DNA of 64,000 nt from Diospyros lotus. Its lineage: Eukaryota > Streptophyta > Magnoliopsida > Ericales > Ebenaceae. The notes beneath the pieces are model-generated. The model was not told where the DNA came from, did not search any database, and saw only the letters and a list, made by a program, of their open reading frames with translations. Position numbers and translations under genes: made by a program. This document shows, in pieces, positions 46,136 to 57,029 of the stretch; the first letter of the stretch is position 1, and each line of letters starts with the position of its first letter. The stretch covers positions 24,025,307-24,089,306 of the forward strand of contig NC_068343.1 in the NCBI RefSeq assembly GCF_014633365.1, read 5' to 3'.

Positions 46136-47629
46136 TTTCTGATTTTCCTCCGCTTCTTTGGGAATTCCTATCCCTTCGACGATAAAGTCTGCCAACGACT
46201 GTGTTTTAATAGCGGGCCGTGGCCTATACTCAATGTCAAAAGCGGTAAGCTCCATTGCCCATTTCAATATCCTCCCTGAAAGTTCTGGTTTACTGAGAAC
46301 ATGCCTCAAAGGTTGGTTAGTAAGCACAATAGTCGTATGAGTTTGAAAATAGGGGCGAAGTTTCCTAGCCGAAACTATTAAAGCAAAGGCCAGTTTCTCC
46401 ATGGGGGGATACCGAATCTCCGCTCCTGTTAATCGCTTACTTGCATAATAAATGGGCCTCTGTATCTTATCCTCTTCTCGTATCAAAATCGAGCTTACGG
46501 CTTCTTCGGCCATCGACAAATAGATATATAATGGCTCTCCTGGCTTAGGCTTGGTGAGAATCGGAGGTGCAGCCAAATGCTCTTTCAGCCTTTCAAAGGC
46601 CCTCTGACATTCGTCGTTCCATGCAAAGTTGTTTACCTTTGCTAGGACTTTGTAGAAAGGAAGGCCTTTTTCCGCCAGACGAGAAAGGAATCTTCCAAAG
46701 GCCGTCATCCTGCCTGTAAGACTCTGTACTTCCTTGATGTTCCTTGGGGTTGGCATATCTATAATGGCTTTAACTTTCTTCGGGTTTACCTCAATTCCTC
46801 TGTGGTGCACTATATATCCCAAAAACTTCCCTAGAGAGACACCAAAAGCACATTTGACAGGATTAAGCTTCACATGGAACTTACGAAGGGTTTTGAAGCA
46901 TTCCTCCAAATCTACCGGATGAGGCTCTGCCTCCATGCTTTTCACCAGCATATCGTCTACATATGCTTCCATATTTCTTCCAAGCTGGTGCTGAAAAAGC
47001 TTATTTACTAAACGCTGGTAGGTGGCGCCTGCATTTTTCAAGCCAAACGGCATCACTATATAACAGTAAGTTGCTTTATTGGTAATAAAAGCGATTTTCT
47101 CCTAATCTTCCGAATGTAATGGAATTTGATGGTATCCCTGGAAAGCATCCAGAAAACTCATGAGTAAACAACCGGCAGTCCCATCAATCAAGGCATCGAT
47201 TCTCGGAAGAGGGTAACTGTCCTTCGGGCAAGCTTTATTAAGGTCAGTGAAATCAACGCAAAGCCTCCATTTGCTTTCCCCTTTTGGAACCAGCACGACA
47301 TTTGCTAACCACTCCGGATAATCTACCTCCCGGATATACTACGCCTCCGTTAGCTTCGCGACTTCTTCCTCAATTGCCCGAGCTCTTTCGAGAGCGAAAC
47401 TTCGTTTCTTTTGCTTGACAGGTCGGAAGCTTGGTCGTATCCCCAGTTTGTGCGTTATAACTTCTGGATCTATTCCCGGGATATCCTGAGTATTCCATGC
47501 GAAGATGTCCGCATACTGCCTAAGAAGTGCTAAAATTCGACCCCTTAACGGGTCTTTCAACTCTGCACTTATCTTTGTACAACGATTTGGACGATCCTCT
47601 TTCAAAGGTATTTCCTCCAATTTATCCAC
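46082..47629 (-). pseudogene. Tat-type reverse transcriptase and first RNase H
   Basis: One frame with stops at 47339, 47102 and 46079-type positions, each consistent with a changed Gln codon. RT: DYPEWLANVVLVPKGESKWR, VDFTDLNKACPKDSYPLPRI, MMPFGLKNAGATYQRLVNKL, catalytic AYVDDMLVKS (YVDD at 46952-46963), VKCAFGVSLGKFLGYIV. RNase H 1: PLYIYLSMAEEAVSSILIRE, IYYASKRLTGAEIRY. It copies element RNA into DNA in the particle. Length and order are normal for gypsy. Confidence 0.93.
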
Positions 47630-47791
47630 CGGCTCTGCTATCTTTGGCTCTTCCAGCCCTTCTAGCAGAAAGCTAACCTCTTTCAGAGGTTCTTCTCCCT
47701 TTCTTTCCTGGGGATTCCCCCGGGAGCTTGGAACTTCCTTTGCTTATCTGTCTTTTGCTATGCCTACAGAGGCCATATAACATTCGCGCGC

Positions 47792-48298
47792 TCAGCGCAA
47801 ATCTCCCCGTACCTCACCTGTTCCACCGTCTGTAGGAAACTTCATTATCATATGGTAGGTGCTAGGAATAGCTCGAAGGGCATTAAGGCCTAACCTCCCC
47901 AGAATCATGTTGTAGGCCGAAGGCACGTTGGCCACCAGGATATCTAACGTGACTTGAGAGGTTCGAGAGCCTTTCCCTATAGTCAGCGGAAGTTGAATGA
48001 TCCTTTCCGAGTATACGGCCTCCCCATCAAATCCCACCAAGGGGACCCTCGCTGGTCTTAGTTGCGCCATTTCGTACCCCATGCCTAAGAAGGCTTGCCT
48101 ATACAAAATCTTAGAGGAACTTCCCGGATCCACGAGGATCCGCCGAAGCTCCCATTTTCCAAGCTCGGTTGTTATCACCAGGGGATCATTTCGATTCGGG
48201 TACTCGGGGAGGTCATTATCTGAAAATGAGATTAGCTCGACATACCTCGACTTTTTTAGCCCACTGGTACGACCGCCAGTCCCTTGCTCGCCTTTCAC
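47792..48298 (-). pseudogene. Aspartic protease of the Tat-type element
   Basis: ELISFSDNDLPEYPNRNDPL, then the active-site region RRILVDPGSSSKILYRQAF (Asp kept; Pro replaces the usual Thr/Gly), and YNMILGRLGLNALRAIPSTY, the conserved C-terminal strand of plant retropepsins. In frame with gag upstream and RT downstream. It ends in a TGA at 47792 where an Arg codon (CGA) is likely to have stood. Confidence 0.9.
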
Positions 48299-48340
48299 GA
48301 TTGGGACTTCTCCTACAGCGAGTGTGTGGAATACCAGAGG

Positions 48341-49780
48341 TTAGGGATGATCATCTTCTCCCCGCTGCAATCGCTCTCTTCGCGGCGAATGTCGAACATG
48401 ATCTCGATCGTCCGTTCGGTCCCTCTTGGGGGGACTCCTCGATCGCGAGCGTCGGTCCTTCTTTCTTCGGGAATTGCCTTCCCTAGCCACATAACTCCTT
48501 AAGAAACCTCTGTTGATGAGTTCCCGGATCTCCTCTTTTAACTGGTGACATTCTTCCGTATCATGGCCATGATCCCGATGGAAACGAGAGTATTTATTCC
48601 GATTCCTTTTATCCGACGGTGCCTTCATCGGCCGAGGCTTCTTCAAATAGTCCTTACCTTAAATGGTGGCCAAGATTTTTGCTCTCGGGGCATTTAGAGG
48701 AGTAAAACTACTAGAGTCCCACCGAGGACGATGCTTCTCCTTCCGGTCATCATTCTTTCTTTCCTCGGGGTGCTTTTTTTTGTCTTTCTTTTCCGCGTGT
48801 TCTGCCCTCTTGGCTTGCATGACTTCCTCGGCATTAATATACTTTGTAGCGCGACCCAAGATATCCGTGAACGTAATTGGGGGCGTTTTGGCTAATGACT
48901 GAGCAAAAGGGCCTAGCTTTAAGGCGTTCTAGAATGCCACCATAGCCATACTGTGATCGAAGTTTCCAATGCTCAACGCCTCCATATTGAAACGTGAAAT
49001 GAAGTCTTTCAGAGACTCTCCTTGATTCTGCTTCATACTCACGAGGGCCATGGTGGATCTTTGGTGCCTCCGCAGAGGTGCAAAATGTGCCAAAAAATTG
49101 CCTCGGAGCTGCGCGAAACTCGCGACAGAATGGTGGGCTAGGTTTGAATACCAAGCCCGCGCGTGCCCTTCCAAGGTTGCCAAGAAGACCCTACACCACA
49201 TCGCGTCTGAGGCATCCTGCACCATCATTTGAGAGGTAAAAAGATCGAGATGATCTGTCGGATCAGAGGTTCCTGCATAAGGTTTGATGGCTGGAATGCG
49301 GAGACGCTCCGGTGGCATTGCCGCCATAATCTCCGGGCTGAGGGGCTGATTCACCCTCGTCCCCTGAGCTTCTCTAGACTTCGGCCTCAGAGCAGCAATC
49401 TCTTATTCCAATTACCATAATCTCCTCTCTTGTCGCTGCTATATATACGACAAGTCGGTAGATTCAGCCACCTCGCCATGCCCATTGTTTTTCCCTGGCC
49501 TCCGCGGATTTGCTTCCTGCCGATAGGACTCCTCCTCCCTTGGGGGATCTTGTCTCTCCTCCGCCTGAGAATACTAGGCTTGTTATCGATCCAAGAAACC
49601 CGTGAGTAACTCCGTCAACCGCTGCACTTGACCTTCCAGAAGTGCTATTTGATCAGGAGGGGGTGGAGGACCCTCCGGACTTCAATCTCTCCGTGGGGGA
49701 CTTCTTGGCGGATTCTGTTGACTGGGCTCTGGAGCAGGGTTACCTCCAGCGACTCGGAATTGCTGCCTCCTAGTCGCCAT
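48341..49780 (-). pseudogene. Gag of the Tat-type element
   Basis: The start chosen is ATG at 49780 (MATRRQQFRVAGG), about 90 bp after the 5' LTR. N-terminal Pro-rich part with a leucine-rich stretch ALLEGQVQRLTELLTG, six in-frame stops to 49390, then the gag core (49354-48929: GTSDPTDHLDLFTSQMM, MWCRVFLATLEGHARAWY, NQGESLKDFISRF). After TAG 48929-48931 comes a basic Lys/Arg-rich region, and then HRDHGHDTEECHQLKEEIRE, the usual Tat gag C-terminal motif. All parts share one frame. Confidence 0.9.
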
Positions 49781-49852
49781 TATCATTAAAGGGGTATTAC
49801 TAAAGAACGTCACGTCCTGCTGCATTGGAAAGATAGAAAATAAGATGTCTCG

Positions 49853-49871
49853 GCCCCACGGTGGGCGCCAA
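49853..49871 (-). promoter_or_regulatory. Primer-binding site of the Tat-type element
   Basis: Minus strand: TTGGCGCCCACCGTGGGGC, one to two bases after the 5' LTR. Typical form for Tat-like plant gypsy elements; tRNA not assigned. Confidence 0.8.
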
Positions 49872-49872
49872 T

Positions 49873-50406
49873 TGATGATGTTGGAACCGATCACCTTCTT
49901 CCGTCTTCTCTAGTGCACCTGCAATGGAGACGGGGACTTTCTCCCTCGGTCAATCTCCGATGATTAAGTCAGATATGCCTCATTCGAGAAAAGCTGGTGA
50001 AATTACTTATGCTCTAATCATCAAAAAGTTATTCGATCCCTTACCTTTTGCCTTCCCCTCTCTTTTATCCTTGCATTGAGATTAGGATTCCGGGTAAAGA
50101 TCTTCGGGATCTTCATCCCACTTTTCTTGGAATCTTATCGATAAGGATTCCATAATAGTCGCCTTCTCCTAGAAGTTCGGGATAGCTTTCCCCCTCCATC
50201 ATTATCGGCGAGAGGGTCTTAGGGTCTTCCTTACCGAGCATCCTGCCAACTAGCGCGGTAGCCCTTATCTGCCACGTGTCCTTTGAGATTAAAACACAAT
50301 TGCATCTGCGGAATTCCCCTTAAGCGCAATACGTGGCTTGACTACCATAGGACGCTTTCTCCGGACGTTGAGAGTAATTATGGGCCCGAGGGTATTTTCC
50401 TCATCA
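49873..50406 (-). repeat. 5' LTR of the Tat-type element
   Basis: 534 bp, same length as the 3' LTR, followed by AATAG. Confidence 0.94.
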
Positions 50407-51482
50407 AATAGCCAACTAAATCTGTCATTGGAGCCAAACCAAAGGCCAGTGTTGAAGTAGAAATTTCAATTAGTAAACTTAATATCTATGTTGGTTTTAT
50501 TACAAAAGCCCAAAAACATCTTGATGCTGACTCTTTATATATGGAAGGGTTTAATGTGGGTTAAGGACAACCTTAATCTGTTATTAATGGGCTTGTCATG
50601 TACATTTCTCTTGAAGACATGTAGATTTTCTATTCTCTACATATCTAGGTTTCTCTTGATTATGTTTTCTTGCTGGCTATTGTTTTTAGGTCTACATTCT
50701 CTATATTTTTAGTTTGGTTTTGTATCTCTATATTTTTTATAATAAACAACTTGTAGCCTTTTTATCAAAACACACATATATATATATATAGGCTTTATTG
50801 ATATTAGTAATTTTATTTTTGAAACAAATTAAAAACCATTATTGATAACAGTTTTGATTAATAAAAGTGTGAAATATTGTTAAAATGTGAACAATAAAAA
50901 ATGGTATAGATTCTTCGACTATAAATTTTGCATGATACTCATACGATTTAGCAAAAAAAAAAAAAATTCCATCACTCTATAAATTAATGTTGATAATAAG
51001 ATCATAATTATTTTTATGATAAAAAAAAATAACATAAACTTTAAAAGTAACTGAAATGCTTACCACAATTTCTGTTGACGTCGAATCAACCATTGACCCA
51101 TCTTTTTTTTTGTGTCAAGTAAAACATTTCTACTTATGTTTGGTCATGTCCTAATTTTTGAGTCTAGATTTAAGTAATTATCAATAAAAAGGTATTTCTA
51201 GTTAATAGGTAAAAGAATACTACACAAAATGAGATGTATTGATAGAAATTAGAACATTGAAAATTTATACCTCTTCAGTTTTAACCCGAGCAAAACTTCT
51301 TGTACTAATAGTTTTGCTCATCTTTAGTTTTGATCGATTGTCCTTTTTTAGAGCACATGTTGCCTTGATGTCAAGTAATATGAAAAAATTAATTAATCAA
51401 ATAAAAAATCTTATGATTTTCTTTGTTTTATAAGTAAATAATAATAAAGCAAACACGTTCAAGTATAGTATATCTGAAACTC
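50407..51482. other. CACTA interior between gypsy insertion and TNPA exon
   Basis: No coding match; probably TNPA intron sequence. Contains a (TA)n run at about 50773-50792. Confidence 0.4.
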
Positions 51483-51620
51483 AGGTGAGCTCAACCAATG
51501 CACAAAATCTCTCCATTGCTCTCTCTCAATGTCTATTGGACCCACTTGAATTCTCTCTTTATTTGTGGTGTACACGTCGTAGTATTTGACCTTCAATCTA
51601 TGCTTGTAGTTTGCAAACTT
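51483..51620 (-). pseudogene. TNPA-like CACTA protein, middle exon
   Basis: Minus strand: VKYYDVYTTNKERIQVGPID then RWRDFVHWLSSPEFQ and a GTGAG-like donor (CAGGTGAG reversed at the 51483 end). Near-identical to the plus-strand exon at 5401-5553. Confidence 0.7.
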
Positions 51621-51728
51621 GTTTCCCATTTTTTTTTATAATCCAAGTTTTCCTATTTTCGTTTTCCTCAAGCTCAAATTTCTCATATCAAAAAAAAGGA
51701 ATATATATAAAAAAGAATTAAAAAATGA

Positions 51729-51929
51729 CTATATTATATAAATTTTGCCTATTAACCTTACTAGTACATATGAATACATTTTAGCTTTGTTGGCTTGAGG
51801 AACATCTTCCCACAGTTTGCAAGTAATTGGAGCATGCTCACACACTGCAACAATCTTCCCTAAGTAGCTTGCAAATACGTTCGCATTTGGACCTATTACT
51901 TGGCTATAATTGTTAAACTCTAATGGCAA
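51729..51929 (-). pseudogene. TNPA-like CACTA protein, upstream exon
   Basis: MPLEFNNYSQVIGPNANVFA, then YLGKIV and ITCKLWEDVP, as in the Ptta/En/Spm (Transposase_24) domain, where 'LP.EF...GQ.IG.N...F...LG' is conserved. It precedes the 51483-51620 exon on the same strand. The exon is missing from the other CACTA copy at 5.1-5.6 kb. Confidence 0.7.
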
Positions 51930-52380
51930 TTTCTGACTATGAGCTAAACTTATGAGTTTCCTATTTTTGGTATTCCCCCAAGTTCTTTTTTTTGAGATAG
52001 ACCCTATTCATGTTAGAATAAATACAATGTCATTAACATAATTAGGAAAAAATTAGCCCAATATAAATTAGGTAAATACATTATAGATTAAACTTAATTT
52101 TGACTTGCACTTCTAGCGAAAAATGTTTAAAGGAGGCAATGATGAAGGAATTGAACTTGGCAACATAGACGGACTTTGATTAACATTTAGAGAAATGTGT
52201 TCACTACTTGCCATTAGCTACAAAATGCATAAACACAAATGAAAATTGCACTATCATGTTATTATTATGGTATTATTTTCCAAAAAAAGGCAATGATTTA
52301 ATATTTTATTTTTCAATAAGCAACATCACTTAAAAAATATTAAAAGTTTATATAGAAATAAAAAAAGAATTTATATTAAA

Positions 52381-52540
52381 ATAATGGGTGATCACCAACC
52401 ACCCGGAGGGAGTGATTAAATCCTATCACGTATATGATACATATAGTACTATATAAGCATTAAAAATTTTAAGAAAATGTGTGATCACCCACCACCTTGA
52501 GGGAGTGATTATATCCTATCACTCATAGGATACATACCTC
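52381..52540 (-). repeat. Two inverted copies of the 90-bp CACTA repeat
   Basis: GGAGGGAGTGATTAAATCCTATCAC and a diverged copy about 94 bp later; the reverse complement of the units at 5105-5375. Confidence 0.8.
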
Positions 52541-52565
52541 GAATAATGTAGATATCACAAATGAA

Positions 52566-53327
52566 CACACAAGACGGAAAAGAGAAGGACCAACTTGTAG
52601 ACCAAAAAAAAAGAGAGAGAGAGATAGAAAGATAGTGTTATAGTTTTCCCCTATAGTCTAATCATTTGCTTGCTTGTAAATTCGATCCAAATCCAAAGGA
52701 GTATACTCTATCCAAATTAAGTCAATTTAAATTGATTTGTACTTAATTTATAAACATCAAGACTATTATACAATAACTAGCATACATATGCAATCTCTAG
52801 TGTCTATAAAGCTATAGTGCCTCATACTTACAAACTATGATGCCCCGTTTCCACTTATAGGTGCCACTCGTATACAATTACCCGAATTGCCCACCTGCTC
52901 GGCCATTTGTGAAGGGAGGACTATATTTCAACAAAAACGCCCTAGATGAGAACTAGGGTTTATCCTTCTCTTCCCTCAACCCCAAGATTCACTAGCAGAA
53001 TTGGGCTTTAACCACACCGCACTTGGCAAAAAATCTCATTAAGATGCCCAAATGCCTTTTTCTTGTTTATTTTAATTCTTCTTCCTTCCAAGAATTTCAC
53101 CAGGCTCCATAAATTCACAATTTCAATCAACCCATCAATTTATACCAATTTTGGAGGAAAAACTCATAAATTTAAACTTCCAAATTTTTTTGGCATTTTC
53201 TCCAAAATATCTAAAATTCCTTTATTTTTGAAAATTTCTCCGGAGCCCACAATCAACCAAGAATTGCCCCGAAATCCCCTAAATTTTTAAAATTTTTAAA
53301 ACAATTAGCCAATGGGGTCTGTTGGCG
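52566..53327. other. Unassigned stretch
   Basis: No recognised gene. (GA)n at about 52613-52624. TGATGCCCCGTTTCC at 52848 looks like an LTR start, but no partner end was found. Confidence 0.35.
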
Positions 53328-53500
53328 CTCCCGGGGCCTGCGTAAGGCCCCACGATGCGCCGGCAGCGGGGCTACATGCCCGCTAGCATGGCTGCGCACC
53401 CCGGCGTCCCAGAACGCCTCTGCGGCCTAGCGCGCCCCCGCCAGCGTGCCTGTTGCCAGTTGTGGCCCCCTACGGGCTAAGTGCGAGCCTCGGCTACTAT
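53328..53500. other. Isolated GC-rich island
   Basis: About 170 bp of GC- and CpG-rich sequence (GGCGCTCCCGGGGCCTGCG and onward) in otherwise AT-rich DNA. No open frame of note. Composition resembles the GC-rich LTR block at 7440-7850 but the sequence is different. Probably part of an unrecognised LTR. Confidence 0.55.
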
Positions 53501-55109
53501 CACCTGCCAATCTTATTTTTCTAACCCAAAATTTCCAATATTTAAATACCCCATTTTAACATCCCAAAAGCCTCATTTCACAAACAAATACTCTTTTTTC
53601 TTCTTCCACAACACTTACACAACAAAGAGAAAAATAATACATCTTACACCCACTCATGGTGCTTATAACAACATAAATAAATATAACCACAAAAATAGGC
53701 TTTCATAGGCCACACTATAGTCTTAAATCTTCCATCCCATACATCTACAAGCCATCCCACCATTGCCTTGACTTTCTCATGCCTTGACAACTTATATTTG
53801 AGGGTAAAAACCTCATGAGCTATTAAGCTCAATAAGGGTGCAATGACAATAAGTATGAACAAAAACATATTATGTGATGCCAAATGCATGTATGCAACAT
53901 GGTTAGGGCTTCCACATCCTCACAACCACCTAGATTTGAGGCTTTAACTACCCTACCCCACACAACCTCATGGCCATAGGTCCTTGAACACAAAGAAAAC
54001 ATGCCAATGCACACATTTGAAAGTTTATGCACATACTTTACCACTTGCAAGCCACCATCCCATGGGCTATCCTTTACCTCATTCTTTAAATCTCCCAATC
54101 TTCATCTCAGGAGAGCTCTATCATCATCTTTTCCCATCTAAGATGGCATTTCAAACAAGTAACTTACTTTGCACACAGAGCATACCAAAAATAAAGAGAA
54201 GAAAAATGGAACTTATATTGATCCCTACATCTTCTTCTTCTTCTTCATCATTTCCTCCACGAGAGACTTCTTCCCATATCTCTTTCTTTCTTTTTCTCAA
54301 CAATGGAAGACTTCTTCTTTTTTCATTCCTTTTCCTTTCCTTTCTTTTTGGATTATTTTCCTAGTCTTGATATTTTAAATGCAAGGCTTCATCTTAACCT
54401 TCCATTCTTTTCTCTTTTGGAGAGGAAATCCTAGCCATACAAATAAAGCACAATCCATGTGCTCTTGAGAATCTCAATCTCAACCATTGATTTTGAGGAG
54501 ATCTAATCTCCACCATTGGCTAGAAACACATCTTGACTACAACCATATATATATATATATATATGCATACATGTGGCAATCCATACCAACCATAAGTTTC
54601 CATCCACCACCGTTGGATCATTCTTCAAATTTCAAGACTCAATCTCATATCTTGAATGCTTTTTCCAATTTCCAATTATTTAAATTGGACTAATTTCACC
54701 CACCAATTTTGAGAGACATAAATCCCTCATTTTTCATTTATATAAATCACCATATTTTCAAGCATTAATGGTGACCATTTTACTTTCTTTTCCATTTATC
54801 TTTTTCCCCAACATCATGATAGCCTTCATAAATGCTTTGAGAGACATTTATAATTTTCTTTTTAAATTATTTTAATCTCTCATTTCTTCCAAAATATCTA
54901 CACATATAAACACACACATATATTGATATGTGCCTTCCCATAAATACATAAATATACACATTGGCCATCCATGCCATGATCCAAGAATAAATAATTACCA
55001 TTGGATCAAAAATCCCACTCAAAGATTAATCCCATCCCTTGGATTTATTAATTTCTCAACTTTTAATAAATGGAGACAATTTTCACACATTAAGAATGAA
55101 TGGTGCCCT
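53501..55109. other. Unassigned AT-rich stretch
   Basis: No recognised coding sequence; frames such as 53984-54364 plus are low-complexity. (TA)n at 54545-54563. Confidence 0.4.
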
Positions 55110-55352
55110 AAGGTCGGATGACTTGGGAGTCATCAGTTGAAAGCTCGTTACAAGATTCTTCTAGAAAGCTTAATGGGGAGAGGCTTTGCTTAAAAAAAGA
55201 AAAAAAATAAACTAGTGGGTTTGACTGCTCGGTAGAGGTTGGAATGTCAAAGCACTCAAAATTAAGGAGAATCTTCACAGACCGAGGTAGCATTATCTCT
55301 AGCTAGACTCAACTAGACTTTTTTTAAAAAAAGAAAGAAATGAGGAGGAACT

Positions 55353-56709
55353 TGATATTTTATTCTTAGTAAAATGGTTTTGATAATGACTATATGAAAA
55401 TCAAACTCTATGGATTATATGAATGAGAAAATGAATTTGTAATATAAAATCAATCTCTATGGATTATATGAATGAGAAAACATATTTGTAATATATGAAT
55501 TTTGAAGCAAGGTATGAAATCCTATGGAAGAAATATTGAGTATGGTTGAGTGAGGTTTTATTTCAAAATATATTTTTGATAATCCCAACTTGCTTTCAAA
55601 AGAATCAAAATGAGGTTTTGTTAAGTTTTCAATGTTTTCAAAAGGATAGTCGATTATGTGTTTCATTCTGTTGACTATGCCTGAGAATAGTCGACTATGC
55701 TGTTTCGATCTGTCGACTATTTAAGGCATCTGTCGACTATTTTTCAGTCTGTTGACTATCATGTAAGGATAGTCGACTATGGCTTTTCATTTGTCGACTA
55801 TTTTTGTTCATAAAATTCAAAAATCTCTTCACATTTTTGCAATAGTCGACTATGCATATGTATCTGTCGACTATGGAATTTTTGTGTTATAAGATAGTCG
55901 ACTATGCATTTTTGTCTGTCGACTATGTTCTGTTTTATTTGTAAAAATAGTCAACTATGCATTTTCTTCTGTCGACTATATCTTTTACAGAAAGCTTCCA
56001 ACGGCTAGTTTTTCAACTCCAACGGTCACAAACGGCTACATTTCTCTTCAATCTTTTGGGAAGCCTATAAATACAAGTCGTGGATGATCAAGAGAAGACT
56101 AATGGACGGGAACGAGTTGATCTAAAGAGTTCAAATCATTTTTACTCGAAGCTTACAATCTTTGCGCTTTCACTGTTGTATTTTCTATCCAAGGCTTTGT
56201 TGTTCTATCATTGTAAATTTATTATTAAGCCTTGTTTTCATTGTGAGAGAACTTGTAACTAAGAGTGTTAACTCTTAGCTTCTCTCTTTCATTTATATCG
56301 TTCTTATTTTCCTAGTTTTGTGCTAGAAGACTTGCTCGTTGAAGCAAGTGGTTGTAATTCCTAGCTAGGTGCTAGAGGGCTTGCTTGTATAAGCAAGAGG
56401 TTGTATTTCCTAGTCTTGGACTAGAGGACCTACTTGGTTTAAGTAGGGGGTTTTAGTGGATGGTTTGAAAAATCCTTAGTGAGGAGCTAAGGTAGTGGAT
56501 TAGGCTTGGGTTAAGCCGAACCACTATAAATCCTTTGTGTTCTTCTCTTGTGCTTGTGGTTTTATTTCATTTATTATTTCAAGCAATTTAATAATCCTCA
56601 CTTGCATCGAATTTTCCATCAAAAGGATTTCAAAGTTCTATCAAAGATTTTTAAAATATCCAATTCACCCCCCCTCTTGGTGTGTGCCATAGAACCTACT
56701 GTTCTAACA
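55353..56709 (+). mobile_element. Solo LTR, copia-like, with GTCGACTAT repeats
   Basis: 1357 bp from TGATATTTTATTC to TGTTCTAACA, flanked by a perfect 5-bp duplication GAACT (55348-55352 and 56710-56714). TATA box CCTATAAATAC near 56067. Ends with CAATTCACCCCCCCTCTTGG, the common tail of plant copia LTRs. Inside, ATAGTCGACTAT and CTGTCGACTAT recur about fifteen times (55650-55985). Confidence 0.88.
55650..55985. repeat. Dispersed palindromic GTCGAC array in the solo LTR
   Basis: ATAGTCGACTAT and TCTGTCGACTAT alternate every 18-30 bp. GTCGAC is palindromic. It lies upstream of the TATA box, a promoter-proximal position. Confidence 0.85.
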
Positions 56710-57029
56710 GAACTGAGAGTAACCTTAGGATACCTAGGGATTGAATAAAAGATTAAAGTATAGGGGTGGAGTGCAAGTTATAAGAGGGAAAGGAAAATAG
56801 GACCATCAAAGGGTCGGGTAACGATAACCTTATGCATGATAAAGAATCTGACTATGCACACACACATGTCAAGCATGGAATGAGTCCAAAACTTTGGTGG
56901 AGCATTACTTGATAACTCATTGTTAATTTTAGAAGATACAAAAATTTGAGACTAATGGGAAGGCTACCCAACATGTGTGTGAGTGATAATCTTGTTCGGG
57001 ACGACCAAGAGGCTAAGTTTGGGGGTATT

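Larger units (their letters stand above)
40528..50406 (-). mobile_element. Full-length Ty3/gypsy retrotransposon, Tat type, with antisense gene
   Basis: LTRs of 534 bp (TGATGATGTTGG...TCCTCATCA) at 49873-50406 (5') and 40528-41061 (3') are flanked by the perfect 5-bp duplication AATAG (40523-40527, 50407-50411). On the minus strand come primer site, gag, protease, reverse transcriptase, RNase H, a second RNase H, integrase, a tandem-repeat region, and the polypurine tract. The second RNase H and the long 3' region place it in the Tat group. The 3' region carries a gene in the opposite direction. The LTRs differ at about twenty sites by eye, nearly all transitions. Confidence 0.95.
38825..52565 (-). 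mobile_element. CACTA transposon, TNPA gene on the minus strand, split by a gypsy element
   Basis: The left terminus CATTACAAGAAATAAG (38825) is a one-base variant of CACTACAAGAAA, preceded by ATG as a possible 3-bp duplication. Subterminal repeats fill 38850-39600. TNPA-like exons lie on the minus strand at 51729-51929, 51483-51620 and 39801-40040, in that order, with the gypsy element 40528-50406 inserted between the last two. The approximately 90-bp repeats at 52381-52540 match the other CACTA copy. The right terminus and a TNPD transposase were not found, so 52565 is a minimum extent. Confidence 0.7.
55110..57029 (+). mobile_element. Ty3/gypsy 3' non-coding remnant, split by a solo LTR
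   Basis: 55110-55352 and 56715-57029 appear to be one non-coding stretch upstream of the LTR at 57030. It ends in the polypurine tract CTAAGTTTGGGGGTATT (57013-57029). No pol is present, so the element is truncated on the left. Athila-like elements have such 3' regions, but the assignment is tentative. Confidence 0.5.
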
